A stretch of DNA of 64,000 nt from an uncultured Oscillospiraceae bacterium (GCA_900548355.1 URKR01000006.1:39991-103990), one strand, 5' to 3'; shown: positions 26,265-35,848, numbered from the stretch's first letter. Translations and numbers: made by a program. The notes: a model not told the origin generated them from the letters alone.

Positions 26265-26513
26265 GCTATTACAGATTGTCGAAAAAGTCAAAATCCGTCT
26301 CCGTCGGCGGACATGCGCCGACGACGGAGACACCTCCAGGGAAATTTTGCGGCAAATTGTGTGCGAGGAGCTTTGCTCCGAGTGCGCGATTTGCCGTAAA
26401 ATTTTGTCGAAGGGGTTTCCAAAAGGGGAAATAGCCGCGTTAGGCAAAGCCGTGCGCGGCTGTTGCCCCTTTTGCAGCGTGTCGAGTTTCTCGACACGCT
26501 GTAATAGCCGCGT
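26265..26513. repeat. Long copy of hairpin-rich interspersed element (family B)
   Basis: About 250 non-coding bp bounded by inverted ends CGGCTATTACAG and CTGTAATAGCCG. Inside are successive hairpins: GTCTCCGTCGGCG with CGCCGAC-GAC-GGAGAC; an AAATTTTGCGGCAAAT arm with ATTTGCCGTAAAATTTT around CGAGGAGC-GCTCCG; AAAAGGGG with CCCCTTTT; and CGTGTCGAG-TTT-CTCGACACG. Both ends recur in shortened form at 1321-1409. It fills the gap between the ABC exporter genes and clpC. Confidence 0.7.
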
Positions 26514-26658
26514 TGCGGCTATTATACCATGAAAACGCCTGCTTGTCAGCGTCTTGCCCGGTTTCGATGATTATTTGCCGCCCGGCAGCCTATACTGGAT
26601 GTGCGGCGGCAGAGCGCCGCTCCTGATTTTGGATTTTTAGTATACGTTGAGGTGCTCC

Positions 26659-28929
26659 ATGTTCTACTTTCAAAAAGGCCTTTCCCGCCCGGCGGCGCGC
26701 ACGGTGGGGCGGGCGCTGGCGCTTGCCGGGCAGCAGGGCTGCCCGCAAGCCGATACCGGCCACCTGTTGCTGGCCATGCTGCAGACCGCCCAGGGCCCGG
26801 CGGCAGACTTTTTGCGCCGCAAGCAGGTAACCGAAACCGCGCTGTGTGCCTGTACGGCCCAGCGCGCGGGCGGCCGGCCGCTGCGGCTGACCCGGCGGGA
26901 CCTGGCCCCCGAAAGCCGCAAAGCGCTGGAGTTTGCGGTGCTTGGCGCCCACGCGGCGCGCCGGTCCTGCGCCGACAATGAGCACCTGCTGTGCGCCATG
27001 CTGGAGGATTGCGGCTGCACGGCCAGCGTCTGGCTGGCCGGCCTGGGGGTGGAGGTGCCGCAGGCCGCGCGGGAGTGCCGCCAGCTTTCAGGCCAGCTGG
27101 TACTGCCCGCCGCCCCGCGGATGAGCACGGCCCGCGGCGGAAAACCCAGTGAAAAATACGGCCGCGATCTGACCCGTCTTGCGCAGGAAGGCCGGCTGGA
27201 CCCGGTGCTTTGCCGGGACGGGGAACTTGCCCGGATGATCGAAATCCTCTGCCGCCGGCAGAAAAACAATCCCTGCCTGCTGGGAGAGCCGGGTGTGGGC
27301 AAAAGCGCGCTGGCCGAAGCGCTGGCCCAGCGCATTGCGGCAGACCAGGTGACCGAAAGCCTGCGCGGCAAGCGGGTGCTGGCGCTTGATATGGCCGCGA
27401 TGGTGGCCGGCACCAAATACCGCGGCGACTTTGAGGAACGGTTCAAAAGCCTGCTTGAAGAACTTTACCGCGACCGGATGACGATTCTGTTCATTGATGA
27501 AATCCATCTGATTGCCGGGGCCGGCGCGGCCGAGGGCGCGATTGACGCGGCCAGCATTTTGAAGCCGATGCTTGCCCGCGGGGAACTGCAGCTTATCGGC
27601 GCGACGACGCCGGAGGAATACCGCAAGACGATTGCGAAGGACGCCGCGCTTGACCGGCGTTTCGGCAAGGTGATGGTGGAGGAACCCACCCCCGCTGATG
27701 CGGAATCCATCCTGCGCGGGCTGATGCCCCGGTATGAGCGCTACCACAATGTTGCCATCCCGGCGGAAAGCATCCATGCGGCGGTTGCGCTCAGCGTGCG
27801 GTACCTGCCTGGCCGCTTCCTGCCGGACAAGGCGATCGACCTGCTGGACGAAGCGGCTGCGGCGGCCCGCATTGCCCGCGGCGCCGCGCAGGGCCAGCCC
27901 GGCCTGACGCCGGCCGATGTGGCCCGGGTGGTCAGCAAGGCCAGCGGCATCCCGGCGGAGCGGGTGGGGGAAGCCGAACGCGAGCGCCTGGCCCAGCTGG
28001 AAGACAGGCTTGCGGCTGAGGTGGTTGGCCAGCCGCGGGCCGTGCAGGCGGTGGCGGCCGCCATCCGGCGAAGCCGCACCGGCTTGCGGGAGGCCGGCCG
28101 GCCGATCGGCGCGCTGCTGTTTTTGGGCCCGACCGGCGTGGGCAAAACCCAGCTGGCAAAAGCGCTGGCCAAAAACTGGTTCGGCAGTGAAAAGGCGCTG
28201 CTGCGGTTTGATATGTCGGAATATATGGAACAACACACGGTGGCGCGGCTGCTTGGCTCGCCGCCCGGATATGTCGGGCATGAGGAAGGCGGCCAGCTGA
28301 CCGAGGCTGTGCGCCGCCGGCCTTACAGCATTGTGCTGTTTGATGAGATTGAGAAGGCCCATTCCGACATTCAGAACATCCTGCTGCAAATCCTGGAGGA
28401 TGGCTGCCTGACCGACGCACAGGGCCGCCGGGCCGATTTTTCGAACACGATCATATTAATGACCTCAAACCTCGGCGCGCGCTGCCTGGCCGGGCAGGCC
28501 GGGCTGCTCGGCTTCGGCGCGGCAGGGCAGGATGCCGCCCGCCGCGGTCGTGCCGCCTTGCAGGAAGCGCGGGAGTTCTTCCGCCCCGAGCTGATGGGCC
28601 GGCTTGACGATGTCGTGCTGTTTGACCCGCTGGGCCCCGCGCAGCTGGCCGCCATCGCTGACAGGCTGCTTGACGAACTGGCCGAGCGCGCGGCCCGCCA
28701 GGGATACACGCTGCGCCATACCCCGGCTGCGGCCGCCGCGTTGGCCGGGCAGGAAGTGCCGGCCTACGGCGCGCGGGACCTGCGCCGCAAGGTCAGCCGT
28801 GCGGTTGAACAGGCGCTGGCCGACCGCATTGCCGCCGGCACCGCCCAGCCCGGCGTGCCTTACACCGCCGATGTCGATGAAAACGGCCGCATCATCCTGA
28901 CCGACCCGGATTATGCGACCTGCGGGTGA
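26659..28929 (+). CDS. clpC: ClpC/ClpA-type double AAA+ unfoldase
   Basis: A 756-aa Hsp100 protein: Clp N-domain (about 1-140), AAA-1 with Walker [10 protein letters not shown] (about 210-218) and LFIDEIH, AAA-2 with GPTGVGKTQ (about 490-498) and LFDEIEKAH. The loop after the second AAA sensor contains LGF (in GLLGFGAAG), where ClpC carries its ClpP-docking tripeptide, so it should feed ClpP. The linker between AAA-1 and AAA-2 is short, without the UVR/M-domain of Bacillus ClpC. No ctsR-mcsAB neighbours. ATG 26659 follows TGAGGTG. Confidence 0.87.
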   Translation: MFYFQKGLSRPAARTVGRALALAGQQGCPQADTGHLLLAMLQTAQGPAADFLRRKQVTETALCACTAQRAGGRPLRLTRRDLAPESRKALEFAVLGAHAARRSCADNEHLLCAMLEDCGCTASVWLAGLGVEVPQAARECRQLSGQLVLPAAPRMSTARGGKPSEKYGRDLTRLAQEGRLDPVLCRDGELARMIEILCRRQKNNPCLLGEPGVGKSALAEALAQRIAADQVTESLRGKRVLALDMAAMVAGTKYRGDFEERFKSLLEELYRDRMTILFIDEIHLIAGAGAAEGAIDAASILKPMLARGELQLIGATTPEEYRKTIAKDAALDRRFGKVMVEEPTPADAESILRGLMPRYERYHNVAIPAESIHAAVALSVRYLPGRFLPDKAIDLLDEAAAAARIARGAAQGQPGLTPADVARVVSKASGIPAERVGEAERERLAQLEDRLAAEVVGQPRAVQAVAAAIRRSRTGLREAGRPIGALLFLGPTGVGKTQLAKALAKNWFGSEKALLRFDMSEYMEQHTVARLLGSPPGYVGHEEGGQLTEAVRRRPYSIVLFDEIEKAHSDIQNILLQILEDGCLTDAQGRRADFSNTIILMTSNLGARCLAGQAGLLGFGAAGQDAARRGRAALQEAREFFRPELMGRLDDVVLFDPLGPAQLAAIADRLLDELAERAARQGYTLRHTPAAAAALAGQEVPAYGARDLRRKVSRAVEQALADRIAAGTAQPGVPYTADVDENGRIILTDPDYATCG

Positions 28930-28937
28930 GAAGCAGG

Positions 28938-28971
28938 CAAAAAGGCGTCCCGCAAAAACACGGGACGCCTT
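28938..28971 (-). terminator. Terminator of the nth-gntR-pyrBI unit
   Basis: Perfect 11-base arms AAGGCGTCCCG and CGGGACGCCTT; on the minus strand the stem runs into TTTTT. It lies nine bases after the pyrI stop and can also stop clpC transcription weakly. Confidence 0.85.
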
Positions 28972-28979
28972 CGGCGTAC

Positions 28980-29438
28980 TTATTTCTTCACCAGCCGCAC
29001 GTTCTCCCCGTTCAGGTTGGCGGTGAACTCCTGTTCGCAGTAGATGCAGCGGTATTTGCCGCTCGGCGTCAGGGCGAAGATATGGTCGCAGCCTTCCTCA
29101 ATCGCGGTGATGCAGCGCGGGTTGGTGCAGCGCACAACATTCACCAGCCGCTGCGGCTGATCAGGCTTGACCTTGCGGGTCACATGGCCGTTTTCAATGT
29201 AGGTGATCGTGATCTGCGGGTCAAGGTAGCCGAGCACATCAAAGTTCAGGCTCGAAACATCGCCTTCGATCTTGATGATATCTTTTTTGCCGCTTTTTTG
29301 GCTGCGGACATTTTGCAGCAGCGCAACGCTGGCGTCCCGCAGCTTTTCAAGCTCCATCAGGTGGTACAGCGCCAGGCCGGTGCCGGCTGTGATGTGGTCG
29401 ATGACCACGCCGTTCAAAATTTCATCTACGTTCAGCAT
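28980..29438 (-). CDS. pyrI: Aspartate carbamoyltransferase regulatory subunit
   Basis: A 152-aa protein that binds nucleotides and links catalytic trimers of ATCase. The N-terminal allosteric domain is followed by the zinc domain with CTNPRC and CIYC, the four Cys ligands. The start overlaps the pyrB stop by seven bases. A separate PyrI is common in clostridia and gives CTP/ATP control of pyrimidine synthesis. Confidence 0.95.
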   Translation of the reverse strand: MLNVDEILNGVVIDHITAGTGLALYHLMELEKLRDASVALLQNVRSQKSGKKDIIKIEGDVSSLNFDVLGYLDPQITITYIENGHVTRKVKPDQPQRLVNVVRCTNPRCITAIEEGCDHIFALTPSGKYRCIYCEQEFTANLNGENVRLVKK

Positions 29439-30379
29439 TCGAACGCCACCTCCCCGGTTTTGGGGTCTTTGAGACCCAGCAGTGTCATAATCAGCGCCAT
29501 GCGCATGTACACACCATTCTGCGCCTGTTCAAAATAGGCCGCGCGCGGATCGTCGTCCACATCAAGGGTGATCTCATTCACGCGGGGCAGCGGGTGCAGC
29601 ACCGCCATGTCGGCGGGAGCGGCGGCCAGCTTGGCACGGGTCAGCACATAGCTGTTTTTGAGCCGGATGTAGTCCTCCTCATTGAAAAAGCGTTCGCGCT
29701 GGACCCGGGTCATATAGAGGATGTCGAGCTCGGGCAGGGCTTTTTCAAGGTCGCGGGTTTCGACATAGGGGATGCCGCGCGCGTCGAGCACTTCGCTGAT
29801 GATGTAATCGGGAAGGCGCAGCTCTTCGGGGCTGATGAGCACAAACCGCATATGGTCCCAGCGGGCCAGGCTCTTGATCAGCGAATGGACGGTGCGGCCG
29901 AATTTGAGGTCGCCGCAGAAGCCGATGGTCAGACCGTCCAGCCTGCCCTTGCGGCGGCGGATCGTCATCATGTCCAAAAGGGTCTGGGTGGGGTGGCTGT
30001 GGCCGCCGTCACCGGCGTTGATAACCGGAATGCGCGAATACCGCGAGGCCCGCAGCGGCGCGCCCTCCTTGGGGTGGCGCATGGCTGCTATGTTGGCGTA
30101 GCAGCTTACAATGCGGATGGTATCGGCTACCGTTTCGCCTTTCGATGCGCTGGAAACCCCGCCGTCGGGGAAGCCGATCACCTGCCCGCCCAGATTGAGC
30201 ATCGCCGATTCGAACGAAAGGCGGGTGCGGGTGGAAGGTTCATAGAACAGCGAAGCCAGCCGCTTGCGGGCGGCAACCTCCTGGTAGGCGGCCGGGTCGT
30301 CATGGATGCGGTCGGCCAGGTCGAGCAGCCGCAGCGTTTCCTCCCGCGTGAAGTCCAGCGGGTCGATCAGATGTCGCAT
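29432..30379 (-). CDS. pyrB: Aspartate carbamoyltransferase catalytic subunit
   Basis: A 315-aa enzyme joining carbamoyl phosphate and aspartate in the first committed pyrimidine step. The carbamoyl-phosphate motif [16 protein letters not shown] (about 48-63), the [14 protein letters not shown] block and MTRVQRERF are present. AAGGAGG precedes the ATG at 30379; a longer frame runs into gntR and lacks a site. Coupled to pyrI. Confidence 0.96.
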   Translation of the reverse strand: MRHLIDPLDFTREETLRLLDLADRIHDDPAAYQEVAARKRLASLFYEPSTRTRLSFESAMLNLGGQVIGFPDGGVSSASKGETVADTIRIVSCYANIAAMRHPKEGAPLRASRYSRIPVINAGDGGHSHPTQTLLDMMTIRRRKGRLDGLTIGFCGDLKFGRTVHSLIKSLARWDHMRFVLISPEELRLPDYIISEVLDARGIPYVETRDLEKALPELDILYMTRVQRERFFNEEDYIRLKNSYVLTRAKLAAAPADMAVLHPLPRVNEITLDVDDDPRAAYFEQAQNGVYMRMALIMTLLGLKDPKTGEVAFEC

Positions 30380-30435
30380 GGGAATCCTCCTTATACCAAA
30401 ATGTGTTCGGAAAAACGGAAAATCATCGCCGGCGC

Positions 30436-31191
30436 TTAGCCGGACAGCCGGCGCACAAACGCCAGGTCCAGATAATCGGTGTACAGCGTCCGGCTGCGCA
30501 GCACCGGCCGGCACAGGTGGGAATAACAGGTTTCCTCCAGTTCCAGCAGGGCGCTTTCCGGCCCGCAGCCCAACAGCCTGCGGGCCGCTGCGTCGCCGCG
30601 CACCGCGTGCAGCCGGGTTACGGCGGTGGTCGTCTCAATGCCGCAGTGTTCCTGCAGGATGGAGAAGATCGGCCGGGTAAAATCAATTCCGTCCACCCGT
30701 TCGCCGGGAAACAGGGCGAGCGGAATGAAATCGGTGCAATACAGCACCGGCCGGTCGTCCGCCAGCAGCCGCTTGCCCACCACCAGCACGGTCTGAGCGG
30801 CGCAGAGGCCGAGCGCGGCGGCGGTGGCATCGTCCGGCTGCTGCCGGGTCACGACAAGGTGGTCGGTGTGGGGGGTGCGGCCGGCCGCCAGGATCATCTG
30901 GGTAAATTCCAGCTTGCGGTCCAGCCGGCGGCGTACGGCCAGCGCGCCGCGGTTGACCAGCGTGCCGATGCCGCGCACCCGTTCCACATAACCTGCGCGT
31001 TCCAGCTCGCCCAGGGCGTCCCGCACCACGCTGCGGCTGACCCCCAGCGTGCGGGCCAGCGTGAGCTCGGGCGGCAGCCGGGCTGCGCTGGCGTAACGGC
31101 CGGTGCGCAGTTCGGCCAGCAGCGTCTGCACCACCTGGGCTGAGATCAGCGCGCCACCCGGCCGGGCGGCGCGCTGGGAGGTGCGGCTCAT
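30436..31191 (-). CDS. GntR/HutC-family transcription regulator
   Basis: A 251-aa repressor-type protein: N-terminal winged helix (about 20-85, with [25 protein letters not shown] in two overlapping blocks) and a C-terminal UTRA effector domain (about 100-245). Its ATG overlaps the nth stop (ATGA), and pyrB starts 57 bp after its end, so it is made from the same transcript as nth and pyrBI. The effector is unknown; regulating the pyr genes is a possibility suggested only by position. Confidence 0.85.
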   Translation of the reverse strand: MSRTSQRAARPGGALISAQVVQTLLAELRTGRYASAARLPPELTLARTLGVSRSVVRDALGELERAGYVERVRGIGTLVNRGALAVRRRLDRKLEFTQMILAAGRTPHTDHLVVTRQQPDDATAAALGLCAAQTVLVVGKRLLADDRPVLYCTDFIPLALFPGERVDGIDFTRPIFSILQEHCGIETTTAVTRLHAVRGDAAARRLLGCGPESALLELEETCYSHLCRPVLRSRTLYTDYLDLAFVRRLSG

Positions 31192-31871
31192 GCCGAAGGC
31201 CCGGCCGGGTTCTGCCGGGCATAGCGGCACAGTTCGGCCAGGCAGCAGGCCTCGCAGTGCGGTTGGGTGCGGGCGGTGCAGACAGCGCGGCCATGGTGCA
31301 CAAGCCGGTGGCAGAAATCGCTGCCTTCTTCGGGCGGGATAATCTTCCAAAGCGCCATTTCAACCCGCTTGGGGTCCTTGAGGCCTTCGGGCACCAGGCC
31401 GATGCGCCCGCACAGCCGGATGCAGTGCGTATCGGTCACAATCGCCGGTTTGCCGAACACATCCCCCATAATCAGGTTGGCGCTTTTGCGCCCCACGCCG
31501 GGCAGGGTGAGCAAAGCGTCAAAGTCATCCGGCACCTGGCCGCCGTACTCGTCCCGCAGCTTGCGCATACAGGCCGAAATATCCCGCGCCTTGCTGCGGC
31601 CCAGCCCGCAGGGGCGCACAATCGCCTCAATGTCGGCCGGGTCGGCTTCGGCCAGGGCCTGCACGCCGGGGTATTTGGCGAACAGGTCCTGCACCACAAC
31701 GTTCACCCGTTCGTCGGTGCACTGGGCGGCCAGCCGCACTTCCACCAGCAGCTGCCAGGCCTGGCTGTAATCCAGCGTGCAGTGGGCAAGCGGGTATTCC
31801 TGTTTCAGCCGCGCAATGCAGGCCGCGGCCAGCGCCTTTAAAGGTTCCAGATTTTCTTCCGTTTTCGCCAT
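31188..31871 (-). CDS. nth: Endonuclease III
   Basis: A 227-aa DNA glycosylase/AP lyase for oxidised pyrimidines. The helix-hairpin-helix LPGVGRKSAN carries the catalytic Lys, and VTDTHCIRL the catalytic Asp. The C-terminal Fe-S loop has four Cys spaced C-x7-C-x2-C-x5-C, one residue longer in the first gap than E. coli. AAAGAGG precedes the ATG. First gene of the nth-gntR-pyrB-pyrI unit. Confidence 0.93.
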   Translation of the reverse strand: MAKTEENLEPLKALAAACIARLKQEYPLAHCTLDYSQAWQLLVEVRLAAQCTDERVNVVVQDLFAKYPGVQALAEADPADIEAIVRPCGLGRSKARDISACMRKLRDEYGGQVPDDFDALLTLPGVGRKSANLIMGDVFGKPAIVTDTHCIRLCGRIGLVPEGLKDPKRVEMALWKIIPPEEGSDFCHRLVHHGRAVCTARTQPHCEACCLAELCRYARQNPAGPSA

Positions 31872-31907
31872 ACAAACCTCTTTCGTTCGGGGCCATTCTA
31901 CAGTATC

Positions 31908-31936
31908 TTGATTCTATCACGACCACGGTCTATAAT
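31908..31936 (+). promoter_or_regulatory. SigA-type promoter of rarA
   Basis: TTGATT (31908-31913), 17-bp spacer, consensus TATAAT (31931-31936), 53 bp before rarA. It occupies the same bases as the opposite-strand nth promoter. Confidence 0.75.
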
Positions 31937-31940
31937 GCAA
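31911..31940 (-). promoter_or_regulatory. SigA-type promoter of nth-gntR-pyrBI
   Basis: On the minus strand TTGCAT (31940-31935), 18-bp spacer, TAGAAT (31916-31911), 40 bp before nth. Fully overlapping with the rarA promoter. Confidence 0.65.
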
Positions 31941-31988
31941 GAGAAAATCCGCACCCGACCGCACAAACCCACAGAAAGGACCCGAACC

Positions 31989-33308
31989 ATGCCACCTTTA
32001 GCCCAGCGGCTGCGGCCGCGCAGCCTTGACGATGTCTGCGGCCAGCGCCACCTGCTGGCCCCGGGGCAGGTGTTCCGCCGCACGGTGGAAACCGCCGCCC
32101 GCACCGGCCGTTTGCCCAACATGATTTTTTACGGCCCTTCCGGCGTTGGCAAAACGACGGTTGCCAACATCATTGCCGAACAAAGCGGCATGCGGCTGCA
32201 CCGGCTCAACGGTACGACAGCCTCAACCGCCGACATCAAGGCCGTCCTGGCCGAAACCGAAACGATCGCGGCGGGGCAGGGAATCCTGCTGTACCTGGAC
32301 GAAATTCAGTATTTCAACAAACGCCAGCAGCAAAGCCTGCTCGACTGCCTGGAACAGGGGACCGTGACCCTGATTGCCTCAACCACCGAAAACCCGTACT
32401 TTTACATTTATAACGCTCTGCTTTCCCGCTGCACGGTGTTTGAGTTCAAATCCCTGACGCCGGACGACATTGCCGCCGGTCTGCGCCGCGCTGTGCAGCG
32501 CCTGACCCGGGAGGAGGGCGAGCCTGTGGCCGTGGCGCCGGATGCTGTGGGCTACCTGGCCGAAAGCGCCGGCGGGGATATGCGCAAGGCGCTTGGCAAC
32601 CTTGAGTTTGCCGTCACGGCAGCCCCGGTAGAAGACGGCGTGCGCACCGTCACGCTTGCAATGGCACAGCAGGTGGCCCGCCGTACCGCGATGCGCTATG
32701 ACAAACAGGGCGACGATCACTACGATATTGTCTCGGCCTATCAGAAATCAATGCGCGGGTCTGACCCGGATGCCGCCCTGCATTACCTGGCGCGGCTGCT
32801 CGAAGCCGGGGACCTGCCCTCGGCCTGCCGGCGGCTTATGGTGACAGCCTGTGAGGATGTCGGTCTGGCCTGGCCGCAGATCATCCCGATTGTAAAGGCC
32901 GCAGTGGACGCGGCAAATATGCTCGGCCTGCCCGAAGCCCGGCTGGCCCTGGCCGACGCCGTTGTGCTGGTGGCCACCGCGCCGAAATCAAACTCCGCCC
33001 ACAACGCCTACCTGGCCGCTTTGGCTGATGTGCAGGCGGGCCGGGCCGGCCCGGTGCCGCGCAATTTGCAGAACAAACACTTTGACGGCGCCGACGCGGC
33101 GGTGCGCGGGCAGCATTACCTGTATGCCCATGACTACCCCCACCACTGGGTGGACCAGCAATACCTGCCCGATGCGCTGCGCGGCGTGACTTACTATGAA
33201 TTTGGCGACAACAAAACGGAGCAGGCTGCCGCGCGCTACTGGCAGCAGATCAAACGCCCCACAGGGTGCGAAGACGGTGGAAAACCCGAAGAAAACGTTA
33301 AAAAATAA
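31989..33308 (+). CDS. rarA: Replication-associated recombination ATPase RarA (MgsA)
   Basis: A 439-aa AAA+ protein related to clamp loaders, acting at stalled forks. Walker A GPSGVGKTT (about 49-57), Walker B YLDEIQYF, sensor STTENPYF and the C-terminal tetramerisation region ending in YLPDALRGVTYYEFG are typical. AAAGGA precedes ATG 31989. Confidence 0.93.
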   Translation: MPPLAQRLRPRSLDDVCGQRHLLAPGQVFRRTVETAARTGRLPNMIFYGPSGVGKTTVANIIAEQSGMRLHRLNGTTASTADIKAVLAETETIAAGQGILLYLDEIQYFNKRQQQSLLDCLEQGTVTLIASTTENPYFYIYNALLSRCTVFEFKSLTPDDIAAGLRRAVQRLTREEGEPVAVAPDAVGYLAESAGGDMRKALGNLEFAVTAAPVEDGVRTVTLAMAQQVARRTAMRYDKQGDDHYDIVSAYQKSMRGSDPDAALHYLARLLEAGDLPSACRRLMVTACEDVGLAWPQIIPIVKAAVDAANMLGLPEARLALADAVVLVATAPKSNSAHNAYLAALADVQAGRAGPVPRNLQNKHFDGADAAVRGQHYLYAHDYPHHWVDQQYLPDALRGVTYYEFGDNKTEQAAARYWQQIKRPTGCEDGGKPEENVKK

Positions 33309-33432
33309 CAAGAATGGGGGGGGGGGTACTGTCGGCTTGTGGAAAACGTTCCTTCGTTCCATGGAAATAAGGCGTAGAGCGGGATTTGTCAAAATTACTT
33401 GTAAAAAACTTACAGGAAAAGTCAGTAAAGTG
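33309..33432. other. Intergenic stretch with an 11-base G tract
   Basis: Between rarA and the Fur-family promoter. It contains an uninterrupted run of 11 G (33316-33326) soon after the rarA stop. No terminator hairpin or gene was seen. Confidence 0.6.
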
Positions 33433-33462
33433 TTGACAAAGGACAAGGAAATTCAGTACAAT
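33433..33462 (+). promoter_or_regulatory. SigA-type promoter of the Fur-family gene
   Basis: TTGACA (33433-33438), 18-bp spacer, TACAAT (33457-33462), 65 bp before the start. No clear Fur/PerR box was recognised over it. Confidence 0.75.
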
Positions 33463-33527
33463 AGAATTAGCGGAAAAAAGCGTAGGGTATACGCTATATT
33501 CTTAACTATCTGTTGAAGGAGATTTCC

Positions 33528-33914
33528 ATGCGTTATTCCCACCAGCGTGAACTGATTCTGCGGGAGGTTTTGGGCCGCAAGGACCACCCCACCGCTGAGC
33601 AGATCTGCAGTTCACTGCGGGCTGAATGCCCGCGCCTCAGTCTTGGGACTGTGTATCGTGACCTGAATACCCTTGTGGAGATTGGCAAAATCCGCCGCGT
33701 CTCCATCCCCGGGGAAGCCGACCGTTTTGACGGCGAGGTTGCCCCGCACCAGCATCTTTGGTGCCGCAAGTGCCACCAGGTTGAAAGCCTGTATATGGAC
33801 CCGGCCCGCCTGCAGGCCCTTGTCGATGCCTGTGAGGGGATCGAAGCCGAGGATTACTCGCTCACCGTGTTTGGCTTGTGCAGCCGGTGCGCCAAGGAAG
33901 AAGCGCAGGGTTGA
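33528..33914 (+). CDS. Fur-family metalloregulator, PerR-like
   Basis: A 128-aa repressor: winged helix (about 1-80), then a metal-binding dimerisation domain. APHQHLWCRKC carries the HXH and first CXXC, and GLCSRC the second CXXC of the structural zinc site; FDGE supplies the Asp used in PerR-type sensing. These features suit a peroxide or iron sensor. The ATG at 33528 follows AAGGAGA; an upstream TTG at 33513 sits on that site. Confidence 0.88.
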   Translation: MRYSHQRELILREVLGRKDHPTAEQICSSLRAECPRLSLGTVYRDLNTLVEIGKIRRVSIPGEADRFDGEVAPHQHLWCRKCHQVESLYMDPARLQALVDACEGIEAEDYSLTVFGLCSRCAKEEAQG

Positions 33915-33982
33915 GCGCTTTTTGGGATCAATGGGAAAGTAAGGGCGTCGCGCCCTGGTCTTAATTTGGTACAGGAAACGAA

Positions 33983-34013
33983 CCCCGCCGCGGTGTTTGC
34001 GGCGGGGCTTTGT
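33983..34013 (+). terminator. Terminator after the Fur-family gene
   Basis: Perfect nine-base arms CCCCGCCGC and GCGGCGGGG, seven-base loop, then CTTTGTT (a weak T-run). Confidence 0.6.
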
Positions 34014-34120
34014 TATGCCTGTTTTACCCATATTTTTCAAAAACTTTACCGGAATTTGTCCTGTATGGCTGGATGTGCCGGGCGCGCTTTTGGTAAAATA
34101 AACCAAAGTCGTTCCGACAA

Positions 34121-34156
34121 ACCCCGAAAACGGCGGATGTGCCGCCGTATACTACC
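34121..34156 (+). promoter_or_regulatory. Probable SigI-type promoter of sigI-rsgI
   Basis: ACCCCG (34121-34126), 19-bp spacer, CGTA inside CCGTATACTACC (34145-34156). The same 12-mer, behind the same ACCCCG, precedes the RsgI-like lipoprotein gene. As remembered, SigI promoters in Bacillus and Clostridium have an ACCCC/CCCC-type -35 and CGWA-type -10, so this pair probably marks sigma-I autoregulation. Confidence 0.65.
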
Positions 34157-34196
34157 CCAGCGGGCCGCGGCCCGAACACGGAAGAGGAGCCCCCCT

Positions 34197-34934
34197 ATGG
34201 TACAAACCGACCAGGACATCCGGCAGGCGGTCTATGCCGCCCAACAGGACACCGAAGCCGCCGACGCCTTGATCCGGCAGTATCTGCCCTTTATCAGGGC
34301 CGAGACGGTGCGCTTCACCCATGAGGCGATCGAGCGCGGGCACGAGGATGCGCTCAGCATCGCAATGTTTGCTTTTTATGAATCGATCCTGCATTATCAG
34401 GCGGGCCGCGGTGCGTTCCTGCCGTATGCGGCGCGCAACATCCGCAACCGGCTCATCGACCAGGCCCGGGCGGAACGCCGCCACCGCGGCCATCTTTCAC
34501 TGCACGCCCCGGCCGGCGCAGAGGAGGACGGCGAGCTGGCCGATACCCTCGCCGACCCCGACGACGCCCCCGCCGCGCTTGAACACCGGCTGGCCAGCCG
34601 GCAGGAGATAGAGGAGTTCGGCCGCAAGCTGGCCGGTTTCGGGCTGCAGTATTCCGATGTGGCGGACAACTGCCCCAAGCAGGCCCGCACACTGGCGGCC
34701 TGCCGCCGCGTGCTGGCCTATGCGCGGGCCAACCCGGCGCTGCTGGATAAGCTGGAACAGACCGGCCGCCTGCCGATGCAGCAGCTGGCCGACGCCACCG
34801 GTGTAGAGCGCAAAACGCTCGAACGCCACCGCAAATATCTGGTAGCGATCCTGCTGGCTTTTACAAACGGGTATGAAATCATCCGCGGCCACCTCTGCCA
34901 GTTGGACCCGCGGGAAGGGAGGGACGGCGAATGA
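34197..34934 (+). CDS. sigI: RNA polymerase sigma factor SigI
   Basis: A 245-aa sigma-70-family protein of the SigI branch: a region-2 domain (about 15-100, with DALIRQYLPFIRAE and ARNIRNRLIDQARAE) and the special SigI C-terminal domain (about 140-240) ending in TLERHRKYLVAILLAFTNGY. Length matches B. subtilis SigI (about 250). GAAGAGGAG precedes the ATG. The stop overlaps rsgI (ATGA). In relatives SigI controls heat or cell-wall/polysaccharide responses. Confidence 0.9.
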   Translation: MVQTDQDIRQAVYAAQQDTEAADALIRQYLPFIRAETVRFTHEAIERGHEDALSIAMFAFYESILHYQAGRGAFLPYAARNIRNRLIDQARAERRHRGHLSLHAPAGAEEDGELADTLADPDDAPAALEHRLASRQEIEEFGRKLAGFGLQYSDVADNCPKQARTLAACRRVLAYARANPALLDKLEQTGRLPMQQLADATGVERKTLERHRKYLVAILLAFTNGYEIIRGHLCQLDPREGRDGE

Positions 34935-35719
34935 ACTATCTTGTGATGGAAACCCACCCGGGTTACTGCATCCTGCTCGATGAAGAAGGCCGCTTTTTGA
35001 AGGCCGCCAACCGCGGGTATACGGTCGGCGATACGGTACAGGAGATTGTGGAGCTGCGACCGCCGCAGCCCGCCTGGCAGCCGCGGGTGATGCGGGGGGG
35101 CGGGGTGGCAATCAGCCTGGCCGCCTGCCTGTGCATCGGGTTCTTCGGGGTCTACCGCCCGAACTTTGCGCCCTATGCCAGCGTGCGGCTGCAGATCAAC
35201 CCGGATGTGGAGATGACGCTGAGCCGCAGCGAGCGGGTTCTCGCGCTGGAAGCCCGCAACCCGGACGGCGCTGCGCTGCTGGAAGGTTACGACTACGCCG
35301 GCAAGCAGGCACAGCAGGTTGCGGCCGAGCTGGTTGGCCGCGCCAGGCAGCAGGGCTACGAGGCCGAGGCTGTCGCCATTACGGTGACCGGCGGCAGCGA
35401 GGACTGGCAGCAGGCCGAGGAGGAAACCCTGACCACGCGGCTGCAGGAAGAATACGGCGAGACGATTGTGATCCATCTGGGCGAGATGCCCGAACCGACG
35501 CCTGCCCCCACTGCGCCGCCGACGCCGGCGCCAACCGCCGCCCCGACGCCGAGCCCCACGCCGGTCCCGACCGCAGCGCCGACGCCTGTGCCCACCCCTG
35601 CGCCAACACCCCTTCCCACACAGGCCCCGCAATGGGACGACGATGACGATGATGACGACGATTGGGATGACGATGATTGGGAAGATGATGAGGACGATGA
35701 TGACGATGGGGACGACTGA
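34931..35719 (+). CDS. rsgI: RsgI-type membrane anti-sigma factor with Asp/Trp-rich tail
   Basis: A 262-aa single-pass membrane protein. A small cytoplasmic RsgI N-domain (1-50) binds sigma; the membrane helix is about 57-75. Outside follows the conserved RsgI domain (about 82-150, [24 protein letters not shown]), then a Pro/Thr/Ala linker (187-232) and a tail (235-262) of almost only Asp with Trp and Glu. Clostridial RsgI proteins usually end in carbohydrate-binding or enzyme domains; here the sensing part is this acidic tail, which may bind cations or wall polymers (inference). Confidence 0.87.
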   Translation: MNYLVMETHPGYCILLDEEGRFLKAANRGYTVGDTVQEIVELRPPQPAWQPRVMRGGGVAISLAACLCIGFFGVYRPNFAPYASVRLQINPDVEMTLSRSERVLALEARNPDGAALLEGYDYAGKQAQQVAAELVGRARQQGYEAEAVAITVTGGSEDWQQAEEETLTTRLQEEYGETIVIHLGEMPEPTPAPTAPPTPAPTAAPTPSPTPVPTAAPTPVPTPAPTPLPTQAPQWDDDDDDDDDWDDDDWEDDEDDDDDGDD

Positions 35720-35730
35720 GAGGGGGGCGT

Positions 35731-35848
35731 AGAGTTCAGAGTTTAGATAAGGTGGATCGCGCTGCGCGCTCAAAAAGCAAAGGGATAAGTTTTCAACGAT
35801 TTTCAAAAACGCGCCGAAGGCGCACCATATCTTAACTCTAAACTCTAA
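35731..35848. repeat. Family A interspersed inverted-repeat element
   Basis: Left end AGAGTTCAGAGTTTAGATAA, right end ATCTTAACTCTAAACTCT; inner arms GGTGGATCGC and GCGCCGAAGGCGCACC. It sits between rsgI and the promoter of the RsgI-like lipoprotein gene. Confidence 0.65.
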
